A stretch of 25,289 nucleotides of DNA from an uncultured Clostridia bacterium (GTDB taxonomy: Bacteria; Bacillota; Clostridia; Christensenellales; Borkfalkiaceae). The notes under the pieces were generated by a model. The model ran no database searches, was not told the origin of the DNA, and worked only from the letters and a program-made list of their open reading frames with translations. The translations under genes were made by a program, and so were the position numbers. Shown one piece after another: positions 1 to 8,589 of this stretch (positions are counted from its first letter, which is position 1; each line of letters opens with the position of its first letter). The stretch is from NCBI GenBank assembly GCA_944376035.1, contig CALWBJ010000108.1:1-25289 (forward strand). The letters run 5' to 3'.

Positions 1-3000
1 CTTAAAATAGTGGACGACGTTTATCACAGCGGTTCTCACAGTATGTATATAAAGACCGACACCACTTTAAGCGAGCAGCACGTTGTGGGCGCGCATCAGG
101 TGCCCATAACGGCTACGAGCGAAAAGCGTATTTTCGAAGTAACGTTCTGGTACGCGTCTCGCAATTCGAATGTGAAGAGCATCCAACTCGATTTATGGAA
201 TTATGACGAAAACCACAATAAGATATATTCGAGTTCGGTAGGTCAGACGGCGGCAAATAACCGCGGCACGACGGCCAGCCTCAGTTCCGGATCTGAGATA
301 AGTCAATGGAACAAGGTGGTTGCGCGTGTTTCCATCGCAAAGGACGCCAAATACGTTTCCTTTGTATTTACCTTTAACGACGGCGCCGCGGAGATCTGGG
401 TGGACGATATTTATTTCAATCAGGTTGAAGACGATAATATCACCATAGCCGACCACGCGGATTTCAAATCCAAGGACCAGGACGGCAACATTGCCGGTTG
501 GGACGTGGTCGATGAAAACATGAACGTCATAAAAGGCGTACTCGAACAGAAAACAGACGACGTTTACGGCGAATACGGCAGTTTTGACCTTGACAGAACG
601 GCTTATATGCGTTACAGAACGCTTGTTACGGCAACTTCTTACGAATATACCGTTACCGTAAGATACAGGAGCGATACAAACGTCAGCGTTCAGTTGCGTT
701 TCAACGATTATAAGGATAACGAATACACAAATCAGCGTATAGTAAAGACGCTGCCCGCCACAATGGGAGAATGGACCGAACAGGAATTCAGTTTTATTGC
801 GCCCAGCGCGACTACGGTGGATATAATGTTCGGAACGGAAGGCGGTGATTCTCCCGATCTTCTGGGATTGGTGCTCTATCAGAGTTCTACGCCCAAAACC
901 AAGATGACCTGGACGGGACAGTGGATATGTTATCAGACCGATTTCCGTTGGTGCACCGAATACGCTTACAGTTATTATCGCAAGACCATTTACCTTGACG
1001 ATAAGCCCACTTACGCGCCCTTGCAGATAACCGCGGACGATAAGGTAGCGCTTTATGTCAACGGCAACTTTATAATAAGTACTTTCGACAATCCTACCGA
1101 GGGTTGGGAAAGCATTAAGGTAGTACAGATTGAGGATTATCTGGTACCGGGCAAGAACGTCATAGCGGTACACGTGTTTAACCAGGGCGCATATTCGGCG
1201 ACCATATTCGACGGTATCTGGACCATGCCCGACGAAAGTCAGGTACAGTGCTATTCGGACGCGGACACAAAATGTCTCGGTACCGAGATTGAAAGTTATC
1301 AGCCCACCGAAGATAATCCCGTTCCCGAATGGGTAGAAGTCGATTTTGACGATTCCGAATGGATAAACGCGAGCATTATAGGTCCCGTTCCCATGAATCC
1401 CTGGGGCGATGTGTATTTCGACGCTTCGCTTTATATAGATAATAATATCGAGTTGGAAGCGGTAGAAGGCGAAGGCACTACCGTAAACGACCTCGAATAT
1501 GAGTTTACCGTAAAGATAAAACTCGAAGAGGAAATAACCACTCAACTTCCCATGTCGCTCGTGATATGGCGTAAGAATTCAACCAAGTCGCTTTGCAGCG
1601 TTACGCCCGAATTTATCGAAAACGGCGACATGACGAGTTGGCCGGTGGGCGAATGGTTTGAGGTCAGGATGAAAGTCGAACTTCCCGACTATATAGACAG
1701 CGGAAATTACACACTGCAACTTTCGGAAGATTATTTCTATATAAAATCTACGGGCGTATTCGATAACAAATTCATTGACTTCAAGGTGGTGAACGATTTT
1801 GTCGCCAAGCCGCTTGTGTCAAAGGTAGAGAACGTAAACGGAGTTCCGACCATCACGATAAACGGCGAACCGGTGCCGTCAATATATTTCACCGCGCCGG
1901 GACTCAATCTTTCGTCCGCGCTCGGTACTATAAATAAATCGGGACTGGAACTTTATGTAAACTATACCACCAATCTTGACGTAATGTACAACGAGAACGG
2001 TTCGCTTGACTACGATTTCTTCGATAAGGAAATAAATACCATTCTTTCGTCGTCAACGTACGCGAATTTAATAGTTACGTTCGGAATGGAAGCGCCCGCG
2101 TGGTGGTTAGAGGAGAACCCCGACGAGTGCGCTCAGACTTCTGACGTCAACGGCAATATAGTGTTCACAGACGGTCATAACGCTTCCATGGGTTCGGTGA
2201 AGTGGCAGCAGGAATCGGGTGAACTTCTTAAACTTCTTATAGAGCACATGCTCAATCAGAATTATGTGTCGAGGATAGCGGGTATAAGGTTTATATTCGG
2301 TCATACGGCAGAATTTATAACCTACGGAAGCATGGACGCGGGAAGACTTCCCGATTATTCGCCCGCCGCTTTAGAATATTTCAAGAACTGGGCGGAGCGC
2401 ACTTACGGCACGATAGAAAATCTGAGGGAAGCGTGGAACGAGCCTGATCTGCAGTCTTTTGACGATATTACTTTCCCGACGTATAAAGAACTGATGCAGG
2501 GCAGCGAAGATTTCCCGATACTGTACGATCCCGTAACGCAGAGAAAATACATTGATTTCAGAAATCTTTTAGGCGAGATGACCAGCGACTGTCTGCTTTA
2601 CTGGGCAAAAATAGCCAAAGAGGCAACAGACTATAATCTTATAGTAGGCGCGTATTTCGGTTATCTGTTCATGGGCGGCAACTACGGCGCGGCAGGCGTA
2701 GAGCATACCGCGCTTGACAGAGTATTGAAGTCCGACCTTGTTGATTTCTTCTCGTCCCCCGGCGGATATAACGAAAAACAACTTGGCGAGAGTATATATC
2801 TGCAAGCGGTATCCGACAGTATACGCGCGCACGGCAAACTCGTTATCGCCGAACAGGATAACCGTACCGTGCTGACGGGACTTTTTGCCGGCAGCGTCTG
2901 GGATACCTACCGCGATTTCCAGGTCGGAACCACTCACACGATGGACGAATCCATTTTACAGGAAAAACGCGACGCGGTGTTCAACCTTGTAAACGGCAAC

Positions 3001-4368
3001 GCCCAGTGGCTTTATGATATGTACGGCGGTTGGATAGCCGACGACCAGATTTACGAATTCACAAACGACGCCAACGACGAGTTCAACTTTGCAAATTATA
3101 TAGAAAAAGACGTTGTAAACGACGTCGCGGTGATACTTCCCGATAAGAACACCACTTATTACAGAGTGGGAGACGAACTCAATGCGGACGCGCCCTTCTA
3201 CCATCAGGTGGTCTTGTCGCAGTATATGTACAAGTATCACAGAAAAAATCTCGATAAGATGGGTGCGGGATACGACGTTTACGCATTGAGCACACTCACT
3301 TCGGGACTTATGCCCGAGCATAAAGTAAATATATTCTTCTCGCCCTATGTGCTTTCGGAAGAAGACCGTGAAGCGATAGACACTTACTGCAAGAAGAACG
3401 GACAGATAAACATATTCCTGCACCTGTCGGGAGTGGGAGATGAAAACGGACTTTCGGCTGACAATATGAAAGAACTAACGGGATTTGATATCGCGGTCGA
3501 AAACAAGGAGTCCACCGGTCAGATAACCATAACCGACAACGAAAATTACGTTACCAAAGGACTTGCGGGGCAGACTTTCGGCGCACAGGTATCTACAATC
3601 AAATATTTTACAAGCGAGATATACGTTGCGGACACCGAGGACGTTACCGTGCTCGGCGTGCTTTCGGACAGCGGCAAGCCTGCCTTTGCGGTAAAGGAAA
3701 TGGACGGCTGGACGAGTATTTTCTGCGCGGCTCCGCTTATGACTACGGATATATACAGAAATATTTTAAAAGAGGCTTCGGTTCACATTTATTCGGAAAA
3801 CAAGTCGGATATAGTATGGTCTAACAGCGCTTATGTCGGAGTTCATTCTGCCGAGGAAGGATACAAAACCATAACGCTTGACGGCAGGTACGCGGTTTAC
3901 GACGTTTTCGAGGAAAAATATATTTCTCTCGACACAGACGTGATCGAATACTTCAACCGCGCAAACGATACCCATCTTTTCCGCCTTACCGAAATCAACA
4001 CCTATTCGCTTCTCGCCATGGTAAAGGGCGGACACGGCAAGGTTTCGCTCGACGGTCTGGAACAGGTGGCGGCGGGTTCTAAAAAGAGCATTGTCATTAC
4101 TCCCGACGAGGGATACATGAGAAAAACCGTGCTTGTAAACGGCGAGGAAGTAACTCTCGGCGAAGACAATACGATTACTTTTGATAATATTAACGAAAAC
4201 AACACCGTTGTCGTCAGATTCAAGAGACTGCCTGCAAAGATAGACGTTGAAGAGATTATTTACGGCGAAGTTTATATTCCCGACTGGGTGGTCTGGACGG
4301 TAAGTATCGTCGTTATAGCGGGAATCACCGTGCTGGTGATATTCCTTAAAAAGAAGTTCGCGCGCTGA
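1..4368 (+). CDS. Membrane-anchored multidomain GH42-like glycoside hydrolase (5' partial)
   Basis: The frame is open to the window edge, so the true start and any signal peptide lie upstream; numbering here begins at the codon at position 1 (1455 residues visible). Domains in order: two jelly-roll carbohydrate-binding-like regions (about 1-145 and 147-297), a region resembling the N-terminal binding domain of alpha-L-rhamnosidases (about 300-470, with TADDKVALYVNG), a beta-rich linker, and a clan GH-A barrel (about 610-990). The barrel segment FKNWAERTYGTIENLREAWN is very GH42-like. Next come a GATase-like region resembling the GH42 trimerisation domain (about 1040-1190), an InlB/bacterial-repeat-like domain (about 1337-1410) and one TM helix (about 1427-1450) ending in KKKFAR. 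E771 (in HTAEF) and E951 (in AEQDNRT) are the likely acid/base and nucleophile. It probably trims a surface-bound or host glycan for the transporter encoded 11 bp downstream. The exact substrate cannot be told. Glycosidase is fairly sure; family GH42 is likely, not certain. Confidence 0.8.
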   Translation, partial: LKIVDDVYHSGSHSMYIKTDTTLSEQHVVGAHQVPITATSEKRIFEVTFWYASRNSNVKSIQLDLWNYDENHNKIYSSSVGQTAANNRGTTASLSSGSEISQWNKVVARVSIAKDAKYVSFVFTFNDGAAEIWVDDIYFNQVEDDNITIADHADFKSKDQDGNIAGWDVVDENMNVIKGVLEQKTDDVYGEYGSFDLDRTAYMRYRTLVTATSYEYTVTVRYRSDTNVSVQLRFNDYKDNEYTNQRIVKTLPATMGEWTEQEFSFIAPSATTVDIMFGTEGGDSPDLLGLVLYQSSTPKTKMTWTGQWICYQTDFRWCTEYAYSYYRKTIYLDDKPTYAPLQITADDKVALYVNGNFIISTFDNPTEGWESIKVVQIEDYLVPGKNVIAVHVFNQGAYSATIFDGIWTMPDESQVQCYSDADTKCLGTEIESYQPTEDNPVPEWVEVDFDDSEWINASIIGPVPMNPWGDVYFDASLYIDNNIELEAVEGEGTTVNDLEYEFTVKIKLEEEITTQLPMSLVIWRKNSTKSLCSVTPEFIENGDMTSWPVGEWFEVRMKVELPDYIDSGNYTLQLSEDYFYIKSTGVFDNKFIDFKVVNDFVAKPLVSKVENVNGVPTITINGEPVPSIYFTAPGLNLSSALGTINKSGLELYVNYTTNLDVMYNENGSLDYDFFDKEINTILSSSTYANLIVTFGMEAPAWWLEENPDECAQTSDVNGNIVFTDGHNASMGSVKWQQESGELLKLLIEHMLNQNYVSRIAGIRFIFGHTAEFITYGSMDAGRLPDYSPAALEYFKNWAERTYGTIENLREAWNEPDLQSFDDITFPTYKELMQGSEDFPILYDPVTQRKYIDFRNLLGEMTSDCLLYWAKIAKEATDYNLIVGAYFGYLFMGGNYGAAGVEHTALDRVLKSDLVDFFSSPGGYNEKQLGESIYLQAVSDSIRAHGKLVIAEQDNRTVLTGLFAGSVWDTYRDFQVGTTHTMDESILQEKRDAVFNLVNGNAQWLYDMYGGWIADDQIYEFTNDANDEFNFANYIEKDVVNDVAVILPDKNTTYYRVGDELNADAPFYHQVVLSQYMYKYHRKNLDKMGAGYDVYALSTLTSGLMPEHKVNIFFSPYVLSEEDREAIDTYCKKNGQINIFLHLSGVGDENGLSADNMKELTGFDIAVENKESTGQITITDNENYVTKGLAGQTFGAQVSTIKYFTSEIYVADTEDVTVLGVLSDSGKPAFAVKEMDGWTSIFCAAPLMTTDIYRNILKEASVHIYSENKSDIVWSNSAYVGVHSAEEGYKTITLDGRYAVYDVFEEKYISLDTDVIEYFNRANDTHLFRLTEINTYSLLAMVKGGHGKVSLDGLEQVAAGSKKSIVITPDEGYMRKTVLVNGEEVTLGEDNTITFDNINENNTVVVRFKRLPAKIDVEEIIYGEVYIPDWVVWTVSIVVIAGITVLVIFLKKKFAR

Positions 4369-4379
4369 AAGGAGAGGAT

Positions 4380-5735
4380 ATGAAAAAATTTATATCGGTT
4401 ATATGTTTTATACTGGTAGTTGTCATGAGCCTTTCGGGCTGTACGTTCGTAATAAGCGAAACGGTTATAGGCGGAGGCTCGGACGGTGATTATGAATACG
4501 ACGACGGACCCGTAAAGGAAGAGCCTGCGCTCGCGGGAGAACTTGAAATACAGATATGGACCAACGAGAGCGAAGACATGACAAACGCCTGGACGTACCT
4601 TATCGACGAGTTTGAAGAAGATACGGGGCTTGACGTAACGGCGTATATAGGCTCTCATGTCAACACCAAACTGCAAAGCCGTTGGGAGAACGGCAACCCT
4701 CCCGACTTAGCGCTTTTAAACGGCAGTCTGCCGGTAGAAGGCTTTGAAGAAAAAGGTTATCTTAAAGACCTTAAAGACCTGCTTCAGAACGGATACGTTT
4801 ACGGAACCGAGAAAAAAATCTGGGACGTAACCTATCACGACATACATCAGCGGTACGACGAGGACTCGCCTTATTACAGGGCAGGATTCGTGGCTGCACC
4901 GTACGGAGTGCTTTATGATAACGCGTATCTTAAAAGTTTAGGGTTACAGGCGCCCGAAAACTATACCCAACTGCAAACTTTCTCGCAAGCGGTTATAGAT
5001 TCGGGAAACGCCGTATTCACTACTTACGGAAACACGGGTTCTTATCCCACATGGTCGATGATTATGCCGGCGATAGCGGCTTACGGTCAGGAATATCTTG
5101 ACGACGTGCTGAAAGGCTCGTCCGAGGCATGGCAGAGGGCGGAGGTCAAAGCCGTTCTTCAAAGGTGGAGAGATTTCTGTAATACAAAAGGGGTGCTTGT
5201 AGACGGAACATCGAGTTTCGACCATACTACTTCGCAGATAAAATGGCTCAATCACGAATCGGCTTTAATCGGTAACGGAATATGGCTTCCCGCCGAAGTC
5301 AGAAACGTTACGCCGCCCGATTTCGATATGCAGTTCGTAACTTCTCCGCTTACGCTCGAAGACCAGAAACCTGTAGTTCTTGCAGGCGGTAACGCAATGC
5401 TCATGGCGTCCAAAGCCAAAAACGTGGAAAATGCCGAAGCGTTTATAAGGTATTTGTATACTAAGAAAGCGCAGGCTATACTCACTTCCGGATTCGGATA
5501 TATGGGCGCAAGAACGGATATGGATTATGTGAGCGTATCGGGAATGAGCGACGCGGCGCAGGATATTCTCTCTTATATTTACAGCGATAAAGTGGATATA
5601 CTTTGGCAGAGATACACCTGGGGAACGCTTAACGACGCGGTAAACGCAGCCACTCACGGTCTGATGACAGGCTCTATGACGGTCGACGAGGCGGTTAAAA
5701 GAATTGTCGATATGGCAAAACAGTTGGGGAAATAA
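4380..5735 (+). CDS. ABC transporter sugar-binding lipoprotein (family 1 solute-binding protein)
   Basis: This is the extracellular substrate receptor of a carbohydrate ABC importer, tethered to the membrane by lipid. The N-terminus is basic, then hydrophobic, and ends in the lipobox LSGC with C21 as the lipidated residue. An acidic, low-complexity linker follows, then a mature domain beginning ELEIQIWTNES, which is typical of the start of family 1 solute-binding proteins. The 451-residue length fits the family. The start at 4380 follows a strong ribosome binding site (AAAGGAGAGG at about 4369-4378) 11 bases after the glycosidase stop, so both are very likely co-transcribed. Two permease genes follow directly. 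The ligand is probably an oligosaccharide or sugar released by the upstream glycosidase, which is an inference from gene order. Confidence 0.9.
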   Translation: MKKFISVICFILVVVMSLSGCTFVISETVIGGGSDGDYEYDDGPVKEEPALAGELEIQIWTNESEDMTNAWTYLIDEFEEDTGLDVTAYIGSHVNTKLQSRWENGNPPDLALLNGSLPVEGFEEKGYLKDLKDLLQNGYVYGTEKKIWDVTYHDIHQRYDEDSPYYRAGFVAAPYGVLYDNAYLKSLGLQAPENYTQLQTFSQAVIDSGNAVFTTYGNTGSYPTWSMIMPAIAAYGQEYLDDVLKGSSEAWQRAEVKAVLQRWRDFCNTKGVLVDGTSSFDHTTSQIKWLNHESALIGNGIWLPAEVRNVTPPDFDMQFVTSPLTLEDQKPVVLAGGNAMLMASKAKNVENAEAFIRYLYTKKAQAILTSGFGYMGARTDMDYVSVSGMSDAAQDILSYIYSDKVDILWQRYTWGTLNDAVNAATHGLMTGSMTVDEAVKRIVDMAKQLGK

Positions 5736-5754
5736 TTGAAGGTAAGAAAGTTTT

Positions 5755-6645
5755 ATGAGAAAATCAACTAATATTTTATCCAGACCTACAAAAGGTCAGT
5801 GGGGATTTATGTTACTTTTCGGGCTTCCGCCGTTTTTGCTTTTCGTATTCATAACGGTAGTGCCGATGATAAGGTCGGTAATATACAGTTTTTACGCAGG
5901 CGACGGAGTTACTTGGGTTGGATTTAATAATTACGCGGCGCTGCTTTCCGACCCGAATTTCTATGCGCCCATGCTGAACGACTTTTTAATACTTCTCTTT
6001 AAAGAAGTCATGGTAATCGTCGTTTCGGTAATTTTTGCAATCAGCATTACAAGATTGAGTTTCAGACGCGGCGAAACATCGTTTTTAAGGTTTATCTATT
6101 ATATCCCGAATATACTTTCGGTAGTTGTAATCGCCAAGGTATGGAAATACTTTTTCGACTTTGACCTTGTTTCTCAGATTTTCGGGACGACGATGCCGTC
6201 CAACGGCTGGATAAACACCTATCCCGTTCCTATTATAACCTTTGTTGCAAGTTGGTGCGGTATAGGAATGTTTATGATAATTCTGATAGCGGCGATAAAC
6301 AATATATCCAAAGAACTTTACGAGGCGGCGGATCTTGACGGCGCAAATCAGTTCAGACAGTTGTTTTCGATAACGCTGCCCGCGCTTTTGCCGCAGATGC
6401 GGTATATGGCGGTTTCGATAGTCATATCGATAGTGGCGTCCAACACCAACTTCGTAAAACTTTTCATGGGCGACAGTTCCGGCGGCTCGGGTTTCACCGT
6501 CATGGGCGTTTACGAGTACAACGCGTTCGAAAGAATGCAGTATGAAACGGCTTATGCCGCGGCGGTAATAATCATGGTGATAGTTTTCGCTATATCTTAT
6601 CTTCTGAACACACTCATACGCGACAAGGAGGAGAACCAGTTATGA
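5755..6645 (+). CDS. Carbohydrate ABC transporter permease, MalF/UgpA type
   Basis: First inner-membrane subunit of a CUT1-type sugar importer. The 296-residue chain shows about six hydrophobic helices, starting with a segment around residues 17-45. It carries the EAA loop that docks the ATPase (EAADLDGA at about 190, followed by the conserved ITLPALLP). The loop position and overall length match MalF/UgpA-like permeases of Firmicutes, which lack the long periplasmic insert of E. coli MalF. It starts 19 bases after the binding-protein gene with a modest ribosome binding site (GAAGG-like). Its stop overlaps the next permease start by 4 bases (ATGA), indicating translational coupling and equal dosage of the two subunits. 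Confidence 0.93.
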   Translation: MRKSTNILSRPTKGQWGFMLLFGLPPFLLFVFITVVPMIRSVIYSFYAGDGVTWVGFNNYAALLSDPNFYAPMLNDFLILLFKEVMVIVVSVIFAISITRLSFRRGETSFLRFIYYIPNILSVVVIAKVWKYFFDFDLVSQIFGTTMPSNGWINTYPVPIITFVASWCGIGMFMIILIAAINNISKELYEAADLDGANQFRQLFSITLPALLPQMRYMAVSIVISIVASNTNFVKLFMGDSSGGSGFTVMGVYEYNAFERMQYETAYAAAVIIMVIVFAISYLLNTLIRDKEENQL

Positions 6646-7511
6646 CCAACCGTATCAAGCAGTCAACCGGAACTATTATAATGCGCTGGGTTATAAGAAT
6701 TTTTCTCTACGCATGGGTTATAACGGTAATATTTCCGCTTTTCTGGATGCTCGCAACTTCGCTTAAAGACAGCAAAGTGTTTATGCAGGGCGGAGCGAAT
6801 ATCTGGAACTGGCCTGATAAGATATTCCTTATAAACTATATCAAAGCCTGGGCAGAAGCAAACATGGGGCAGTATATGCTCAATACCCTTATGGTAGTTG
6901 TGATGACGGTTATATTCTATACCATAATGGTAACCACAACTTCATATATTCTCGCAAAGTACAATTTTAAGTTTATAAAATTTTTCCGCGGATTTTACTT
7001 TGTCGCAATGATGATACCGACCGTTCTTCTGATTTATCAGTTGTATTTCCAACTGAACAGCATAGTCGGCGGGCTTACCGACAATCTGATTGTCCTTGCG
7101 CTCGTATACGCGGTGCAGGGTATACCTGCGGGAGTATTCCTTCTCACGGCTTTCGTGTCGGGAATAGACAAGAGTTTCATGGAAGCGGCAAAGATAGACG
7201 GAGCGGGCGAGTGGTGTATTTTCAGCAGAATAATAATTCCGTTCATACTGCCGGTAGTTCTGTTTTTGGGACTCACGCAGTTTATGGGCTCTTGGAACGA
7301 ATACCTCACGGCGCTTACATTCCTCGATTCGGATACCAAACTTACGCTTTCGGTCGGTATTCAGAGACTTATCACAAAGTTTACCTATGAATCCGATTAC
7401 GGCATAATCTTTTCGAGTCTTGTCATATCGCTTCTTCCCATACTTTTACTTTATGCCATGTTCCAGAAGGTCATTCAGAACGGTACCGACATAAGCGACG
7501 GAATAAAATAA
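6642..7511 (+). CDS. Carbohydrate ABC transporter permease, MalG/UgpE type
   Basis: Second inner-membrane subunit of the same importer, 289 residues. It begins with a hydrophobic helix (about 17-37) and carries the EAA loop EAAKIDGAGE (about 181-190) followed by IIIPFILP. This is the usual MalG-type signature for contact with the ATP-binding subunit. The start codon overlaps the preceding stop (ATGA) and is preceded by AAGGAGGA at 6625-6632. A long perfect hairpin 44 bases after the stop ends the operon. No ATP-binding gene is found before it, so ATP hydrolysis presumably comes from a shared MsmK/MsmX-like protein encoded elsewhere; that last point is established for many CUT1 systems but inferred here. 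Confidence 0.93.
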   Translation: MTNRIKQSTGTIIMRWVIRIFLYAWVITVIFPLFWMLATSLKDSKVFMQGGANIWNWPDKIFLINYIKAWAEANMGQYMLNTLMVVVMTVIFYTIMVTTTSYILAKYNFKFIKFFRGFYFVAMMIPTVLLIYQLYFQLNSIVGGLTDNLIVLALVYAVQGIPAGVFLLTAFVSGIDKSFMEAAKIDGAGEWCIFSRIIIPFILPVVLFLGLTQFMGSWNEYLTALTFLDSDTKLTLSVGIQRLITKFTYESDYGIIFSSLVISLLPILLLYAMFQKVIQNGTDISDGIK

Positions 7512-7555
7512 CAATCGTTCATTAAGTACAATAAATCAATAAGTATAATAAATCA

Positions 7556-7592
7556 TTTACGCGGCGACGCTAAATTAGCGTCGCCGCGTAAA
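7556..7592 (+). terminator. Operon-end hairpin after the sugar transporter
   Basis: A perfect 16-bp stem (arms 7556-7571 and 7577-7592) closes over the 5-base loop AAATT. The following U-run is weak (GTTTATAATAATTTT), so termination relies mostly on the very stable stem. It lies between the permease stop and the next promoter. Confidence 0.8.
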
Positions 7593-7695
7593 GTTTATAA
7601 TAATTTTATACTATAAGGTGAAAGGCAGTACATTATTTTATATAAATATTAAATATAAAAAATTAAATATAAAAATGCACGGTAAAAGGGTGGTA

Positions 7696-7724
7696 TTGAC
7701 AAATTTTGTATTTTAGAATATAAT
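7696..7724 (+). promoter_or_regulatory. Sigma-A promoter of the LOG-family gene
   Basis: TTGACA (7696-7701), 17-base spacer, TATAAT (7719-7724): a full consensus match to both boxes. The expected start of transcription is near 7731, giving a leader of about 50 bases to the ATG at 7781. A strong constitutive promoter is expected. Confidence 0.85.
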
Positions 7725-7780
7725 AATATAAAAATTGAATATACTGACTTAAAGGGCAGTTAAAAAAGGAGGCTCGGAAA

Positions 7781-8356
7781 ATGAACGAAAAAAGAAGAAC
7801 GGTCGCAATTATCGGCGACGCGAACATAGAAAAAGACGGAGTAAAATATAAACTTGCTTTTGAAACGGGCAAAGCGCTCATAGACGCGGGGTACCGTATA
7901 CAGTCGGGAGGTCTCGGCGGAGTTATGGAAGCGGCGTTCTGCGGCGCGCACGCTTCTCAAAAATACCGTGAAGGGGATACTGTGGCGCTAATACCGTCAT
8001 TTGACGCGACGGTAGCAAATCCTTATGCCGATATTATTATCCCAACGGGTCTCGACGTTATGAGAAACGCCATAGTTGCCAACGCGAGCGCGGTCATAGC
8101 CGTGGGCGGAGGCGCGGGAACGCTTTCGGAGATAGCGTTTGCCTGGTCGCTTTTCAGAATGGTCCTTGCGTTTGAAAACGCCGACGGATGGAGCGGAAAA
8201 GTCGCGAATACCCGTATGGATAATCGCATACGTTATCCCGAAATAGAAGACGACAGGGTTTACGGCGTTAAGAGCGCGGAAGAAGTTATAAAACTTTTAG
8301 ACGAGCGTATAGCAAGGTATAACCGTTATCACGGCGGAATACAATATATCAAATAA
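7781..8356 (+). CDS. LOG-superfamily protein (TIGR00725-like), nucleotide-binding Rossmann fold
   Basis: The 191-residue protein begins with a beta strand and glycine turn (VAIIGDAN) and has SGGLGGVMEAA at about 42-52. The motif GGGAGTLSE (about 109-117) corresponds to the PGGxGTxxE motif of LOG/YvdD-type proteins. This points to a Rossmann-fold protein that binds a nucleotide or phosphoribosyl ligand, most like the TIGR00725 group. LOG enzymes cleave nucleoside 5'-monophosphates into base and ribose 5-phosphate. The first residue of the motif is Gly rather than Pro here, so the same activity is plausible but not shown. The start is set by AAAGGAGG at 7765-7772. It is a one-gene unit with its own consensus promoter and a hairpin downstream, so gene context does not reveal a pathway. 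Confidence 0.8.
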   Translation: MNEKRRTVAIIGDANIEKDGVKYKLAFETGKALIDAGYRIQSGGLGGVMEAAFCGAHASQKYREGDTVALIPSFDATVANPYADIIIPTGLDVMRNAIVANASAVIAVGGGAGTLSEIAFAWSLFRMVLAFENADGWSGKVANTRMDNRIRYPEIEDDRVYGVKSAEEVIKLLDERIARYNRYHGGIQYIK

Positions 8357-8378
8357 TTATGAATTTTACAAAAACAGG

Positions 8379-8416
8379 TCTGCGGCAGCCGCTGTAATAA
8401 AAGCGGCTACCGCAGA
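8379..8416 (+). terminator. Hairpin after the LOG-family gene
   Basis: Arms 8379-8393 and 8402-8416 pair over 15 positions with a single C-A mismatch, closing an 8-base loop. A short T-run follows (CTTTT at about 8420). It separates this gene from the promoter of the ABC exporter. Confidence 0.65.
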
Positions 8417-8466
8417 AGGCTTTTAAAGCAGATTTTTCAAAATAATTAAGAAATTTAAAAATAGTA

Positions 8467-8495
8467 TTGAAAACGGCATAAAACAATGTTATACT
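8467..8495 (+). promoter_or_regulatory. Sigma-A promoter of the ABC exporter gene
   Basis: TTGAAA (8467-8472), 17-base spacer, TATACT (8490-8495). The transcript would start near 8502, leaving a leader of almost 90 bases before the ATG at 8590. No clear operator dyad was seen. Confidence 0.75.
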
Positions 8496-8589
8496 TTTAA
8501 CATGTATATATTTAATTGTAAAGAGCATACGATTATATTCTTGTAAGCGACATAATAATTATAAAAGGAAAAGGTAAGGAGAGCTTAAA

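Noticed and set aside
193..1545. A long open frame of 450 codons on the minus strand
   Set aside because: It lies antisense inside the glycosidase gene, has no ribosome binding site, and its residue mix (rich in Tyr, Val, Arg, Ile) is that of a complement frame. The plus frame has clear domains.
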